From NCBI GenBank assembly GCA_944323575.1, contig CALUTB010000006.1, forward strand, positions 1 to 52,633: 52,633 nt of DNA, in the 5' to 3' direction. Each line of letters starts with the position of its first letter. Position 1 is the first letter of the stretch. The DNA comes from an uncultured Mailhella sp. GTDB lineage: Bacteria > Desulfobacterota > Desulfovibrionia > Desulfovibrionales > Desulfovibrionaceae. Shown piece after piece: positions 18,301 through 26,815 of this stretch. Both the position numbers and the translations under genes were made by a program. Below the pieces are notes generated by a model, which saw only the letters and a list, made by a program, of their open reading frames with translations, was not told the DNA's origin and made no database searches.

Positions 18301-18616
18301 TTCCAAGGGACTGGAATTCAAAGCTGTTTTTATCCCCGGTCTGGAAGACGGTCTTCTTCCCTTCCGCGGCGTGGGAGCGCTGCTCGGCAATACTGACGAT
18401 TTCATGCCGCCATCCGTGGAAGAAGAGGAACGCCTTCTCTATGTGAGCATAACCCGCGCCTCCGAAGCAGTCTTTCTTTCTTCGGCCGCCACGCGCCGTC
18501 TGTACGGACATACGCTGACGCTGACGCCTTCCCCTCTTCTCCCCCTGTCACACTTCCACGCTGTAAAACTGACCAGACATACAAAGACCACCGCCAGTCA
18601 GCTGAGCCTGTTCTGA
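15365..18616 (+). CDS. EndoQ-like PHP endonuclease fused to UvrD-type helicase, C-terminal clamp motif
   Basis: A single 1083-residue frame. Residues 1-420 look like endonuclease Q: PHP motifs DLHIHSRFS (5-13), GDFTHP (40-45), E95/E97, AHIWTPWF (166-173) and SSSDAHS (223-229); four cysteines C283, C292, C299, C302 with ICPVCGKPLTIGVLHRV; then AGYDGEYGVIRLF. EndoQ nicks 5' of deaminated or abasic bases. After a basic linker (430-470) follows a complete UvrD-like helicase: GPGAGKT (497-503), VTFTRRAAEEM, ILVDEVQDLS, GIGDPDQSIYGFRGAD, LTESHRS, MTMHASKGLEFK, ERLLYVSITRA. The last five residues are QLSLF, the consensus sliding-clamp-binding motif. Predicted to nick at damage and unwind, tethered to the clamp. 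Confidence 0.88.
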   Translation: MFRADLHIHSRFSRATSSRLTLPHLAAWAGAKGIDVLATGDFTHPVWRQELREALEIDEASGLLRMKTPLSRSDVAREIPHLAGMEPHEPRFMLEAEISSIYKKNGAVRKIHSLVYVPDFDAADRLCEKLEAVGNLKSDGRPILGLDVKDLLSMVLDIPRAYMIPAHIWTPWFALFGSKSGFDSLDECFEDLASHIFAAETGLSSDPDMNRCWSHLDRLRMVSSSDAHSGENLAREATLFNGTLSYDGIFDALHRKNGDTVYAGTLEFFPEEGKYHLDGHRACGVVLEPAECMKLGNICPVCGKPLTIGVLHRVLTLADRTAPPCPGKDFQSLIPLPEILGEILHCGAKTRKTQEKYADLLDRFGSEMAVLQDIPEDDLRRFWPELGEAVSRMRAGKVIRHAGYDGEYGVIRLFEEQENAPSLLERVPAARRKPLSAEKKTQKKNPADAVTRTDDASFPEKRPVPKHVSSTFSLDSFSSMQKAALNAGPGPVLILAGPGAGKTRTLVGRLVRLLCSGVPAEDIVAVTFTRRAAEEMRTRLAAALRDVSGRDEKLELPETDTLHALALKRWPGEAPVVLSEEGARKAFAAANPGLENREASRLYDRLELARETLNMPEELASPAERYRRWKKERGLADYTDLPETWLAELKSRNYGATKPWKHILVDEVQDLSPLQKALVEALTPADGSGFFGIGDPDQSIYGFRGADSGIEASLRARWPQLQVLGLTESHRSASAILEAGRDALAGHGACGALSSVTGFSATLQWMAAPNAEREASWIADRIAYLIGGTSHQQADLHETLAGCHLESGSCSPGDIAVLCRIKALIPPIRAALEKRGIPCSAPESEAFWNDERVDAMLQAAARFHKNEEHLRREAVFLDAGRFPLLAAVAAPSPSHENKGDDVLDKLSAAVWSEGPESVLAHCSGKFDPLFSESAAFKKLLHAWKEHGGWKNLLSFVSFRRDIDMVRGQAEYVQIMTMHASKGLEFKAVFIPGLEDGLLPFRGVGALLGNTDDFMPPSVEEEERLLYVSITRASEAVFLSSAATRRLYGHTLTLTPSPLLPLSHFHAVKLTRHTKTTASQLSLF

Positions 18617-18636
18617 CCGCAGACGGAAACGCCATT

Positions 18637-18685
18637 CCAAAGACAGGGGCCGGTTTTCCACAACCGGCCCCTGTCTTTGGTTTTT
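18637..18685 (+). terminator. Strong rho-independent terminator after the EndoQ-UvrD gene
   Basis: Nineteen-pair perfect stem (18637-18655 with 18662-18680), six-base loop, then five T. It begins 21 bases after the stop codon. Confidence 0.95.
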
Positions 18686-18745
18686 GTCATGTTCTCCATA
18701 AAATCCACGATGTTTTTCTGTAAAAAATACCTGCTTCCTTCGGCA

Positions 18746-18869
18746 AAAAGGCATACTTTTTAGACACTCCGCGCCCGTAAAAAGCAACTATCACGAAACC
18801 GTCTTTATTTCCATATAATTTTTTATACTTTTTATTTTTTTTTCTTAATGTCTAAAAAGTATGCCTTTT
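18746..18869. repeat. 21-bp perfect inverted repeat around an AT-rich promoter-like segment
   Basis: The arms 18746-18766 and 18849-18869 are perfect inverted copies 82 bases apart. The enclosed segment is AT-rich, contains TATAAT at 18814-18819 and a T9 tract at 18835-18843, and would present different promoter-like sequence in either orientation. It ends 122 bases before the autotransporter start. Options: an invertible promoter, a miniature inverted-repeat element (flanks CGGCA and CGACA are similar but not an exact target duplication), or a repressor loop site. Confidence 0.6.
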
Positions 18870-18991
18870 CGACACTTCTCCATAATCCCGCAACAATGCG
18901 TGATCGAAGAACATCACTGATGGGATTTTTATTCCATATTTGTGCAACTTCTGAAAATATCACGCAATAGTACATTATTGGAGGAATGATC

Positions 18992-21900
18992 ATGCTTACC
19001 AAAGGGGCCATCGGCAATCTCGTCAACCGCTACAGAGCAGTTCTTAAAAAATGTCATCTCATCAACACGTTCGGCTCGCTGGCCGTAGCATCCATGCTCG
19101 TCATGGGCGGAGCGGCCGTCGCTATGGGCGGCACCCAGACCGCCGTTGAACGGTCCCTGCTCAGCTATACCGGCGACGGATTCCTTGCAAATTCCGATGC
19201 TGTCGATACGACGAACGGTACCTTTGATTGGAAAAACACGGACGGAGTCCTCACCATTAAGGCTACGAATCAACAACCCGGAGATCTCGGCGTTGTCACC
19301 AATCTCTATAAAGACAGCGACAACGGAACTCTGGACACCGTCTCCTCCAAGGGAATGGCCATAACCGGCAGCACCTTTGAGCACAACAAGAACAGCAATG
19401 GCGGAGCCGCCGTTTCCCTGTGGGGCAACGGTGGAACGGGTACCGAAGCTCTCAGCCACTCCATCAGCGATACCACGTTCACGGGCAATGAGTCCACGAA
19501 TCTGGGTGGTGCCGTTGCTATTTTCAAATGGTCTTCCGATTATGCCGTCAACAGCAATACCACCTTTGAAGATGTTGTCTTTACGGACAACAAGACGACG
19601 TCCGACACCGGACGGGGCGGCGCCATCTACGCCGAATCGGAAAATGTAACCATCATCGGCGACAAGACAAGCGACACTGATTATACGACGTCCTTCACCG
19701 GCAACAGCGCCTATCAGGGCGGTGCCGTCTATGTCACCAAGGGTTCACCGCTGACGGTCGACGGCGTGGACTTTACCAACAACTCTGCTACGGCTCAGGG
19801 CGGCGCTATTTACACTGACCCCCATGCCGATGCGAAGATCAGCAACAGCCTCTTCGAAGAGAACTCCGCCGATGCCGGCGGAGCCATCGCCCTGTGGGGT
19901 GACGGCGGTTCCGACAACATCGAGCTGAATCAGCTCGTCGAAAACACCACCTTCAAAGGAAATACCGCAAACCGCAAGGGTGGCGCCGTCGCCATTCTGA
20001 AGTACGACGGTGCGGCCCGGAGCAACACCTCGTTCAACAACGTTACGTTTGAAAGCAACGTTTCCAAAGGCACCGGCGGTGCAGTTCTTATTGAATCGGA
20101 AAACGTCTCCATCGCCGATGCCACCTTCACCGGCAATACGGCCAATGAGAACAACGGCCAGGGCGGTGCCATCTACGTCAGCAAGGGTTCCGACCTCAGC
20201 ATCGACGGCAGCACCTTCACCGGCAATGAAGCGGCCAAGTACGGCGGCGCCATCGCAGGCACATGGCAAGACGCATCCAAGGTAGACATTAAAAACAGCG
20301 TATTTTCAGAGAACTCCGCCCAGACAGGCGGCGCCATTGTTCTGTGGAATCCTGCCGAGCCAACATCCTACAGCATTACTTCCACGGACTTCAGTGGCAA
20401 CACATCTGATAAAAAAGGTGGCGCCATAGCCCTTCTGTCGGAAAGAGATGACGACAATATGGACATAGCCCTGGAAGATGTCAGCTTTACCGATAACACG
20501 GCCGGTGAAAGCGGCGGCGCTCTCCACATTGAATACGCCGAAACCACGCTCAAGGATGCCACCTTCACCGGCAATACGGCAGGTACGAAAGGCGGCGCCA
20601 TATATATTGATGAGTTGTCCTCCACCGAACTCTCCGGCGACAACCTCTTTGAAAATAATACGGCGGCAGACGTTGCCAACGACGTTCACAACAAGGGCAT
20701 TCTGACCGTGGCGGACGGCACCACGCTCATGAACAGCGGCTACACGCAGGAAGGCGAAACTTCCGCCCTCATCGTGAAGAGCGGCGCAACGCTCGGCATC
20801 GCCATGCCCGATCTCGGCGGCGTTGCCGCCGAAAACGGCGAAGCTCTGCTTGCTCTCGGTCAGAATCTCGATCTGAGCAACGGCGGCAGCCTCAAGGTCG
20901 GCAACATTTCCGCCGACAATGACGCTCAGCTTGCCTTCGGTTCCGACTCCATGCTGGTGGTGGACGGCAAGGTTGCCCAGAACGGCGCCGCCATCACGGG
21001 CAACGACAACGGCAAGATCACCGTGGAAAAGGGTTCGAGACTGTACATCGCCAACGCCCAGGCCGATGAAGCCTACACCATCACCGACCGCATTAATACG
21101 AGTGAAAACGAGTACTGGGATGCCGCGAACCTGCTGGCCGGTCGCCTCATAGAAGCCGATATCACCACCACTCCGGACGGCGACATCGTCGTCATGACGG
21201 AAGGCCGGGACGCCGCCGCGGTTCTGCCCGGCATCATTCCCGTGGCCGCACTCAACACCATGACCGGCGATCAGCTGTACGACGTCGACGCTTCGGACAT
21301 GGGCGTCCGCTTCCTGAGCCGCGCCATGGACAACAGCGGCACCTATCTCACCGGTGATGCCCAGGCCATCGACACGGTGAACGAAGTGTCCCGTGCCGCC
21401 GTGACCGCAGGCGTGCAGAACACCGCCCTGCGCCTTGCCGACGCCGGTGCGGATCAGCTCATCCACCATCTGTCCCTGAGCTTCTTCGGCAAGGAGAACA
21501 ACATCCACAAGGACGGCGTGGACATCTGGGCCACTCCCATGTACGGCAACACCTACACGCACGGCATGACGGCCTCCGGCACGTCGGTGCGCGGCAACTA
21601 CGGCGGCATGGTCCTCGGCGCCGACGCCCTCGTGGGTGAAATCATGGGCGGCAAGGTGCGCGTGGGCGCGGCCATCAACGGCGGCGGCGGCAAGTCCGAA
21701 ACCAGAGGCACCGCCACGAGCACCGAAAACTCCTACAACTTCGGCGGCGTGAACCTCTATGCCGGATGGAACCTCGACAGCCTGAACGTCATGGCCAGCG
21801 TGGGCTACGCCATGGCCGACCACGACGTGGAGATGAACCTGCCCGCCGCTCTCGGCATGGGCAGAGCCGACGCCGACGTGGATACCAACGCCTTCATCGC

Positions 21901-22360
21901 CGATCTGCGCGCCGAATACCAGATCAACACCTCCGTGGTCGACGTGCTGCCCCATGCGGGCGTGCGCTACACGGCCCTCAACACCGAAAGCCATGACCTG
22001 AAGGTCAACGGCTCCACCCTGAACTCCGTGGCATCCGATACCCAGCACATCGTGCAGTTCCCCATCGGCGTGACACTGTCCAAGGACATCGACGTCTCCG
22101 GCTGGAACGTCAAGCCTCTGGCCGACGTCTCCGTGATCCCCGCCGCCGGTGAGAAGAAGAACACCACGAAGGTGTCCTATTCCGGCATCAACGCCGTGGA
22201 CGGCGTGAACACCCGCATCATGGACTCCACCAGCTGGTCCGGCATGATCGGCGTGCAGGCTGAAAAGGGCAACTTCGCCCTCGGCCTGAACTACGGCATA
22301 CAGGCCTCCAGCCACGAAACCGACCAGAACGTCAACCTCGGCTTCAGCTGGAAGTTCTGA
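18992..22360 (+). CDS. Pmp-like autotransporter adhesin (type Va secretion)
   Basis: A 1122-residue outer-membrane autotransporter. The start at 18992 is 7 bases after GGAGG; an ATG at 18986 is too close. A long signal region (1-44: NLVNRYRAVLKKCHLINTFG, then a hydrophobic core ending GGAAVAMGG) resembles extended signal peptides. The passenger (about 100-560) is built of short repeats with FTGN/FxxN and GGAI motifs, the chlamydial polymorphic-membrane-protein pattern predicted to form a beta-helix. The C-terminal 270 residues form the beta-barrel, ending NVNLGFSWKF with terminal phenylalanine. Serine protease motifs are not seen. Likely a surface adhesin; host or partner unknown. Confidence 0.92.
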   Translation: MLTKGAIGNLVNRYRAVLKKCHLINTFGSLAVASMLVMGGAAVAMGGTQTAVERSLLSYTGDGFLANSDAVDTTNGTFDWKNTDGVLTIKATNQQPGDLGVVTNLYKDSDNGTLDTVSSKGMAITGSTFEHNKNSNGGAAVSLWGNGGTGTEALSHSISDTTFTGNESTNLGGAVAIFKWSSDYAVNSNTTFEDVVFTDNKTTSDTGRGGAIYAESENVTIIGDKTSDTDYTTSFTGNSAYQGGAVYVTKGSPLTVDGVDFTNNSATAQGGAIYTDPHADAKISNSLFEENSADAGGAIALWGDGGSDNIELNQLVENTTFKGNTANRKGGAVAILKYDGAARSNTSFNNVTFESNVSKGTGGAVLIESENVSIADATFTGNTANENNGQGGAIYVSKGSDLSIDGSTFTGNEAAKYGGAIAGTWQDASKVDIKNSVFSENSAQTGGAIVLWNPAEPTSYSITSTDFSGNTSDKKGGAIALLSERDDDNMDIALEDVSFTDNTAGESGGALHIEYAETTLKDATFTGNTAGTKGGAIYIDELSSTELSGDNLFENNTAADVANDVHNKGILTVADGTTLMNSGYTQEGETSALIVKSGATLGIAMPDLGGVAAENGEALLALGQNLDLSNGGSLKVGNISADNDAQLAFGSDSMLVVDGKVAQNGAAITGNDNGKITVEKGSRLYIANAQADEAYTITDRINTSENEYWDAANLLAGRLIEADITTTPDGDIVVMTEGRDAAAVLPGIIPVAALNTMTGDQLYDVDASDMGVRFLSRAMDNSGTYLTGDAQAIDTVNEVSRAAVTAGVQNTALRLADAGADQLIHHLSLSFFGKENNIHKDGVDIWATPMYGNTYTHGMTASGTSVRGNYGGMVLGADALVGEIMGGKVRVGAAINGGGGKSETRGTATSTENSYNFGGVNLYAGWNLDSLNVMASVGYAMADHDVEMNLPAALGMGRADADVDTNAFIADLRAEYQINTSVVDVLPHAGVRYTALNTESHDLKVNGSTLNSVASDTQHIVQFPIGVTLSKDIDVSGWNVKPLADVSVIPAAGEKKNTTKVSYSGINAVDGVNTRIMDSTSWSGMIGVQAEKGNFALGLNYGIQASSHETDQNVNLGFSWKF

Positions 22361-22407
22361 TCCTGAATCTGCGGCACGGAGACTCTCCCCCGTGCCTTTG
22401 AACAACG

Positions 22408-22441
22408 AAAAGGCGCCGGAGGCTTTCCTCCGACGCCTTTT
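22408..22441. terminator. Bidirectional terminator between autotransporter and menA
   Basis: AAAAGGCGCCGGAGG (22408-22422) pairs with CCTCCGACGCCTTTT (22427-22441) with one mismatch and a CTTT loop. T-rich on both strands, in the gap between convergent genes. Confidence 0.88.
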
Positions 22442-22523
22442 CCTTTTCTGAACTGATCGCAGCATCTCCGGCACATGCCGAAAAGCGACCGGCAAAAAAC
22501 AAACCTTACGCTTTCCCGCGATA

Positions 22524-23426
22524 TCAGAACGTATCCAGGAGAATGCCTGCCGACAGAAGCAGGCTGAAAATCAGAATATTGCGGGACGTAAGACCGAGAC
22601 AAAGGTTGAGCTCACGTCCTTCATAAATGGAAACGATCCGGCTCCATACCCGGTAATGAGGCACGAGAAACAGAAGAGGCAGCAGTCCTGCCCAGAAAAG
22701 CCCGTGCGGGATGAGACAAAGCGCAAACGCACAGGCAAAACCGCCCTGAGCCAGATAATAGCGGAGACCAAATTCCGCACCGAAACGGGCGATGAGCGTT
22801 TTCTTGCCGGAAAGTCTGTCCTGATCCCTGTCTCGGAAATTGTTGATGGTCAGCAGAAGATTGATGCACACTCCCACAGCCAGTCCTGCCAGCGTCGCCT
22901 GAGGCGCCCACGCTCCCGCCTGCACATAATAGGTGAACCCCACGGCCACCAGACCGAAAAACACTACTACGAGCACATCGCCCCATCCATGTGCCGCCAG
23001 AGGATAGGGACCGGCGGAATACATATAGGCACAGACGAGACAGACCAGCGCCACGCCAACCATGCTCCATCCGCCGTAGCACGCAAGCGGCAACCCCGCG
23101 GCAAGGGCAAGAACAAGATCAATGATGATGCCTTGTTTCATCTTCCCGGCCGATATCCATCCCTGCGCACAGGCCCGGCGCGGTCCCAGACGGTCCTCCC
23201 GGTCGTTGCCCTGTTCAAAGTCGCTGACGTCATTGATGAAATTGGAGGCTATCTGCATGAGAACGGCGAAAAGCACGCACAGCAGCGCGGGAACGGGACG
23301 GAAATGCCCTGCCCATGCGGCCAGAGCGCAGCCCACCGCCACCGGAGCCAGCGCCGCCGCCAGCGTCTTCGGACGGCATGCCAGCACCCATGCATACAGA
23401 GAATCCTTGCGAACGTCATTTTCCAT
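22524..23426 (-). CDS. menA: 1,4-dihydroxy-2-naphthoate polyprenyltransferase
   Basis: Integral membrane prenyltransferase that attaches the polyprenyl tail in menaquinone synthesis; 300 residues. Start MENDVRKDSLYAWVLACRPKTL preceded by GGGAG; earlier in-frame ATGs at 23447 and 23492 lack support. First Asp-rich motif NFINDVSDFEQGNDREDRLGPRR, second NNFRDRDQDRLSGKKTL, both typical of MenA, and about eight hydrophobic segments. Menaquinone implies membrane electron transport. Convergent with the autotransporter, divergent from the TetR gene. Confidence 0.93.
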   Translation of the reverse strand: MENDVRKDSLYAWVLACRPKTLAAALAPVAVGCALAAWAGHFRPVPALLCVLFAVLMQIASNFINDVSDFEQGNDREDRLGPRRACAQGWISAGKMKQGIIIDLVLALAAGLPLACYGGWSMVGVALVCLVCAYMYSAGPYPLAAHGWGDVLVVVFFGLVAVGFTYYVQAGAWAPQATLAGLAVGVCINLLLTINNFRDRDQDRLSGKKTLIARFGAEFGLRYYLAQGGFACAFALCLIPHGLFWAGLLPLLFLVPHYRVWSRIVSIYEGRELNLCLGLTSRNILIFSLLLSAGILLDTF

Positions 23427-23579
23427 CGTATATGCTCCCGCGGTCATCCCGCATGATCTCGCCTTGACGATACCTCGGCGGCGAGGGCACAATAGCGCAA
23501 TCTTCCGATCAAAGCAAAGGACGCTTCAACCATCTTTCTCTGCCTCGGGCAGACAACACTCTTTTGAAAAGGCGACCCC

Positions 23580-24230
23580 ATGACGGCATCATCCCGCGCT
23601 CTGCCCGCAACGCGAGGCAGGGGACGTCCCCGCAGCTTCGACAGAAACGCAGCTCTCTTCAAGGCCCTGGAGCTTTTCTGGAAACGCGGCTATGAACCGG
23701 TGTCCGTCGCCGAGCTGTGCACGGCCATGGGCATCAACGCACCCAGCCTCTATGCCGCGTTCGGCAGCAAATCGGAACTTTTTCTGGAAGCCGTGACCTT
23801 CTACGAAGAACGATACTGGACGGAACCTTCCCGCCGTTTCATGGAAAAAAAGGATTTCTATCTGGCTGTTCATGAATTCTTTTCCGAAGCGGCCGACATT
23901 CTTCTTTCTCCCGACACCCCATGCGGCTGCATGGTGGTGCTTGCCGCCGTCAACATCTCCGAGCAGGAAACAGCGATCATTCATACGCTGCAGCAGATGC
24001 GCCTTGCCACAAAAGCCATGTTCGCCGAAAAAATCCGGCTGGCCGTGCAGGAGGGACAGCTGCCTTCCGATACCGCGGTGGAGACTCTGGCAGGAGCATT
24101 CAACACCTTTCTTGAAGGACTCTCTCTTCAGGCCCGCGACGGCGCAGGCGCACGGGAACTGCAGGAGCTGTCCACCTACGCCGTGCGCATGTTGCCCAAA
24201 TGGCGCAAGCATCTGAAAGCGCTCTCCTGA
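23580..24230 (+). CDS. TetR/AcrR-family transcriptional regulator
   Basis: A 216-residue repressor. The helix-turn-helix is RNAALFKALELFWKRGYEPVSVAELCTAMGINAPSLYAAFGSKSELF, preceded by a basic tail RGRGRPRSFDR. The C-terminal ligand domain contains TPCGCMVVLAAVN, a cysteine pair seen in a TetR subgroup that often controls neighbouring oxidoreductases. The 117-base gap to the next gene carries a good promoter overlapped by two identical operator-like repeats, so it likely represses the flavoprotein gene and perhaps itself. Confidence 0.93.
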   Translation: MTASSRALPATRGRGRPRSFDRNAALFKALELFWKRGYEPVSVAELCTAMGINAPSLYAAFGSKSELFLEAVTFYEERYWTEPSRRFMEKKDFYLAVHEFFSEAADILLSPDTPCGCMVVLAAVNISEQETAIIHTLQQMRLATKAMFAEKIRLAVQEGQLPSDTAVETLAGAFNTFLEGLSLQARDGAGARELQELSTYAVRMLPKWRKHLKALS

Positions 24231-24260
24231 CGCTTCTCCTTCCCGAACGTCTCATGAAAA

Positions 24261-24316
24261 TATTTTTATATCGATCAATAAAATATGTTGACTATTTTTA
24301 TATCGATTACTATAAA
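24261..24316 (+). promoter_or_regulatory. Sigma-70 promoter overlapped by duplicated 15-bp operator-like sites
   Basis: TTGACT at 24288-24293, a 17-base spacer and TATAAA at 24311-24316 form a near-consensus promoter. TATTTTTATATCGAT occurs at 24261-24275 and again at 24293-24307, exactly 32 bases (about three turns) apart; each lies in an imperfect dyad centred on ATCGAT, and the second fills the spacer. Binding by the adjacent TetR protein would block the polymerase; that link is inference. Confidence 0.75.
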
Positions 24317-24347
24317 TATATGCATCCATCGTCAAGGGAGGAACATC

Positions 24348-24914
24348 ATGTCCAGAAACATTCTCATACTCAACGGAAGTCCTCACACGCACGGCAATAC
24401 CGCAGCCCTGTGCGACGCCTTTACCGACGGCGCCGCGGCGGCCGGGCACAAGGTGAGCAGATTCGATCTTCAGACCATGAACATTCACGGCTGCCTCGGA
24501 TGCATGAAGGGCGGCAAGGACCCGGAACATCCCTGCGTACAAAAGGATGACATGACGCTCATCTATCCTGCCTACAGAAGTGCCGACATCGTGGTTCTGG
24601 CCTCGCCCATGTACTATTGGGGCTTCTCCTCTCAGCTGAAGGCGGCCTTCGACCGGCTTTTCGCCGTCGCGGAACTCGACCCCGGGTATCGAAATCCGGT
24701 CAGGGACGCCGTGCTTCTCATGGCGGCCGAAGGCAATACGCCCGACAACCGGAAACCCGTGCTCGACTACTATCATGCCCTGCTCTCCCAGCTCGGCTGG
24801 AAGGATCTCGGCACGGTGCTGGCCGGCGGCGTGCTTCACTCCGGAGATATTCTCAAAGGAAACGGTCATGCCGCACTTGAGGAAGCGCGAAGACTCGGCT
24901 CCGCCATTCTGTAA
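24348..24914 (+). CDS. NAD(P)H-dependent FMN reductase / flavodoxin-fold protein
   Basis: A 188-residue flavodoxin-fold oxidoreductase. FMN phosphate loop LILNGSPHTHGNTAAL near the N-terminus, and ASPMYYWGFSSQLKAAFDRLF at mid-length typical of this family. GCLGCMKGGKDPEHPC has the cysteine spacing C-x2-C-x9-C found in iron-sulfur flavoprotein relatives, though whether it binds a cluster is uncertain. Start preceded by GGGAGG. Placed under a TetR-type operator, so probably induced by a small molecule or oxidative/electrophilic stress. Confidence 0.9.
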   Translation: MSRNILILNGSPHTHGNTAALCDAFTDGAAAAGHKVSRFDLQTMNIHGCLGCMKGGKDPEHPCVQKDDMTLIYPAYRSADIVVLASPMYYWGFSSQLKAAFDRLFAVAELDPGYRNPVRDAVLLMAAEGNTPDNRKPVLDYYHALLSQLGWKDLGTVLAGGVLHSGDILKGNGHAALEEARRLGSAIL

Positions 24915-24926
24915 CTCTGCATCGTC

Positions 24927-24960
24927 AAAAATATGCCGTCCGCAAGGGCGGCATATTTTT
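24927..24960 (+). terminator. Rho-independent terminator after the flavoprotein gene
   Basis: AAAAATATGCCGTCC (24927-24941) pairs with GGGCGGCATATTTTT (24946-24960), one mismatch, GCAA tetraloop and five T within the stem base. Confidence 0.92.
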
Positions 24961-25111
24961 GTTTCCGGGACTCCGCGAATTGACCTTGCCGGCCGACAAA
25001 GGTATTCTTTTCAGCCGTCAGTCATTCAGGATATGCGTCCTGAAAAACGCATGATGCCACTGCTGTTCCGCGCGCCCTGAACGCGCAGCAGCCCAACGAC
25101 ATGAGGCCTCC

Positions 25112-26815
25112 ATGAGCCAAAACATTCCCGCGCCTGAAACGGATCGCCCCCAGGGTACCGATTTTCTTCGTGCCCGCATCAATCAGGACAATCTTACCGG
25201 CCGCTTCGGCGGACGCGTGCATACGCGCTTTCCTCCCGAGCCCAACGGCTATCTCCATATCGGACATGCCAAGTCCATCTGCATCAACTTCGGCCTCGCC
25301 CAGGAATACGGCGGGCTGTGCAATCTCCGCTTCGACGACACCAACCCCGTAAAGGAAGACACCGAATACGTCGACTCCATTCAGAAGGACGTACAATGGC
25401 TGGGCTTCCAGTGGGCGGGGGATGTCCATTACGCTTCCGACTACTTCGACCAGCTGTACGAATATGCCGAGAAGCTCATCATGATGGGCAAGGCCTATGT
25501 GGACGAACTTTCCGCCGACGAGATCCGTGAATATCGCGGCACACTCACCAAACCCGGCAGACCCAGCCCGTGGCGTGACCGCCCGGTCGAAGAAAGCCTT
25601 GATCTGTTCCGCCGCATGAAGGCGGGAGAGTTCGAAGACGGAAAATATGTGCTTCGCGCCAAAATAGATATGGCTTCGCCCAACGTCATCATGCGCGATC
25701 CCACGCTCTACCGCATCCGCCATGCCTCCCATCACCGCACGGGCGACAAGTGGTGCATCTATCCGATGTACGACTTCACCCACTGCCTGTCCGACTCCAT
25801 AGAAGGCATCACCCACTCCATATGCACGCTGGAATTCGACAACAACCGCGAGCTGTACGACTGGGTGCTGGATACGCTGGGCGTCTATCATTCCCAGCAG
25901 ATCGAGTTCGCCAGGCTCCAGCTCACCTACACGGTTCTTTCCAAGCGCAAGCTCATACAGCTTGTGAAGGAACACTATGTCCGCGGCTGGGACGATCCGC
26001 GTATGCCCACCATCTCCGGCCTGCGGCGCAGAGGCTACACGCCGGAGGCCATCCGCGACTTCTGCTCGCGTATAGGCATCGCTCGATCCGCCGACTCCGT
26101 GGTGCACTACAGTCTGCTGGAGTTCTGCTGCCGCGAACATCTCAACGCCGTCGCGCCCCGCTGCATGGCCGTCCTTGACCCGATAAAGGTGATCATCACG
26201 GACTATCCCGAAGATCAGGTGGAAGAGTTCGAACAGCCTCTGCATCCCGAAGACGCCTCCTTCGGCAGTCGAAAGGTGCCCTTCTGCCGCGAAATCTACA
26301 TCGACCGCGACGACTTCCGGGAAGATCCGCCCAAGAAATACTTCCGCCTCGCCCCCGGAGCGGAAGTCCGTCTGCGCTACGCCTACTACATCACCTGCAG
26401 AGATGTCATCAAGGATGCCGACGGCAACGTCGTAGAACTGCACTGCACCCATGATCCCTCCTCACGCGGAGGATCCAGCCCGGACGGACGCAAGGTCAAG
26501 GGAACGTTGCACTGGGTAAGCGCCAGACATGCCGTACCCGCCGAAGTCCGCCTCTATGAACAGATGTTCACCACCGAAAGTGACAGCGACATCGAAGAGG
26601 GCAAAACTTTTCTCGACTACTTCAATCCCGATTCCGAAAAGGTGATCACCGCACAGGCGGAACCCTACCTGGCCACGCTTCCCGCCGGCAGTCACGTGCA
26701 GTTCGAGCGCGTGGGCTATTTCTGCGCAGACCCCGACGGAACAGCGGCTCATCCCGTGTTCAACCGCACCGTGACGCTCAAGGATTCCTGGGCAAAGATC
26801 GAAAAAAAGCAGTAG
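25112..26815 (+). CDS. glnS: Glutaminyl-tRNA synthetase
   Basis: Charges tRNA-Gln with glutamine in the cytoplasm; 567 residues, normal length for bacterial GlnRS. Class I motifs: HIGH in [17 protein letters not shown] and a KMSKS variant VLSKRKL. The GlnRS-specific FDDTNP and the C-terminal anticodon-binding beta-barrels ([20 protein letters not shown]) are present. Start [15 protein letters not shown] with GAGG nearby. A promoter-like TTGACC (24979-24984) and TATTCT precede it. Presence of GlnRS means the Gat amidotransferase route is not needed for Gln. Confidence 0.97.
   Translation: MSQNIPAPETDRPQGTDFLRARINQDNLTGRFGGRVHTRFPPEPNGYLHIGHAKSICINFGLAQEYGGLCNLRFDDTNPVKEDTEYVDSIQKDVQWLGFQWAGDVHYASDYFDQLYEYAEKLIMMGKAYVDELSADEIREYRGTLTKPGRPSPWRDRPVEESLDLFRRMKAGEFEDGKYVLRAKIDMASPNVIMRDPTLYRIRHASHHRTGDKWCIYPMYDFTHCLSDSIEGITHSICTLEFDNNRELYDWVLDTLGVYHSQQIEFARLQLTYTVLSKRKLIQLVKEHYVRGWDDPRMPTISGLRRRGYTPEAIRDFCSRIGIARSADSVVHYSLLEFCCREHLNAVAPRCMAVLDPIKVIITDYPEDQVEEFEQPLHPEDASFGSRKVPFCREIYIDRDDFREDPPKKYFRLAPGAEVRLRYAYYITCRDVIKDADGNVVELHCTHDPSSRGGSSPDGRKVKGTLHWVSARHAVPAEVRLYEQMFTTESDSDIEEGKTFLDYFNPDSEKVITAQAEPYLATLPAGSHVQFERVGYFCADPDGTAAHPVFNRTVTLKDSWAKIEKKQ

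Noticed and set aside
20306..22495. A 729-codon frame on the minus strand opposite the autotransporter
   Set aside because: Its protein is a shadow (V, G, H-rich), with no start signal; the plus-strand autotransporter explains the sequence.
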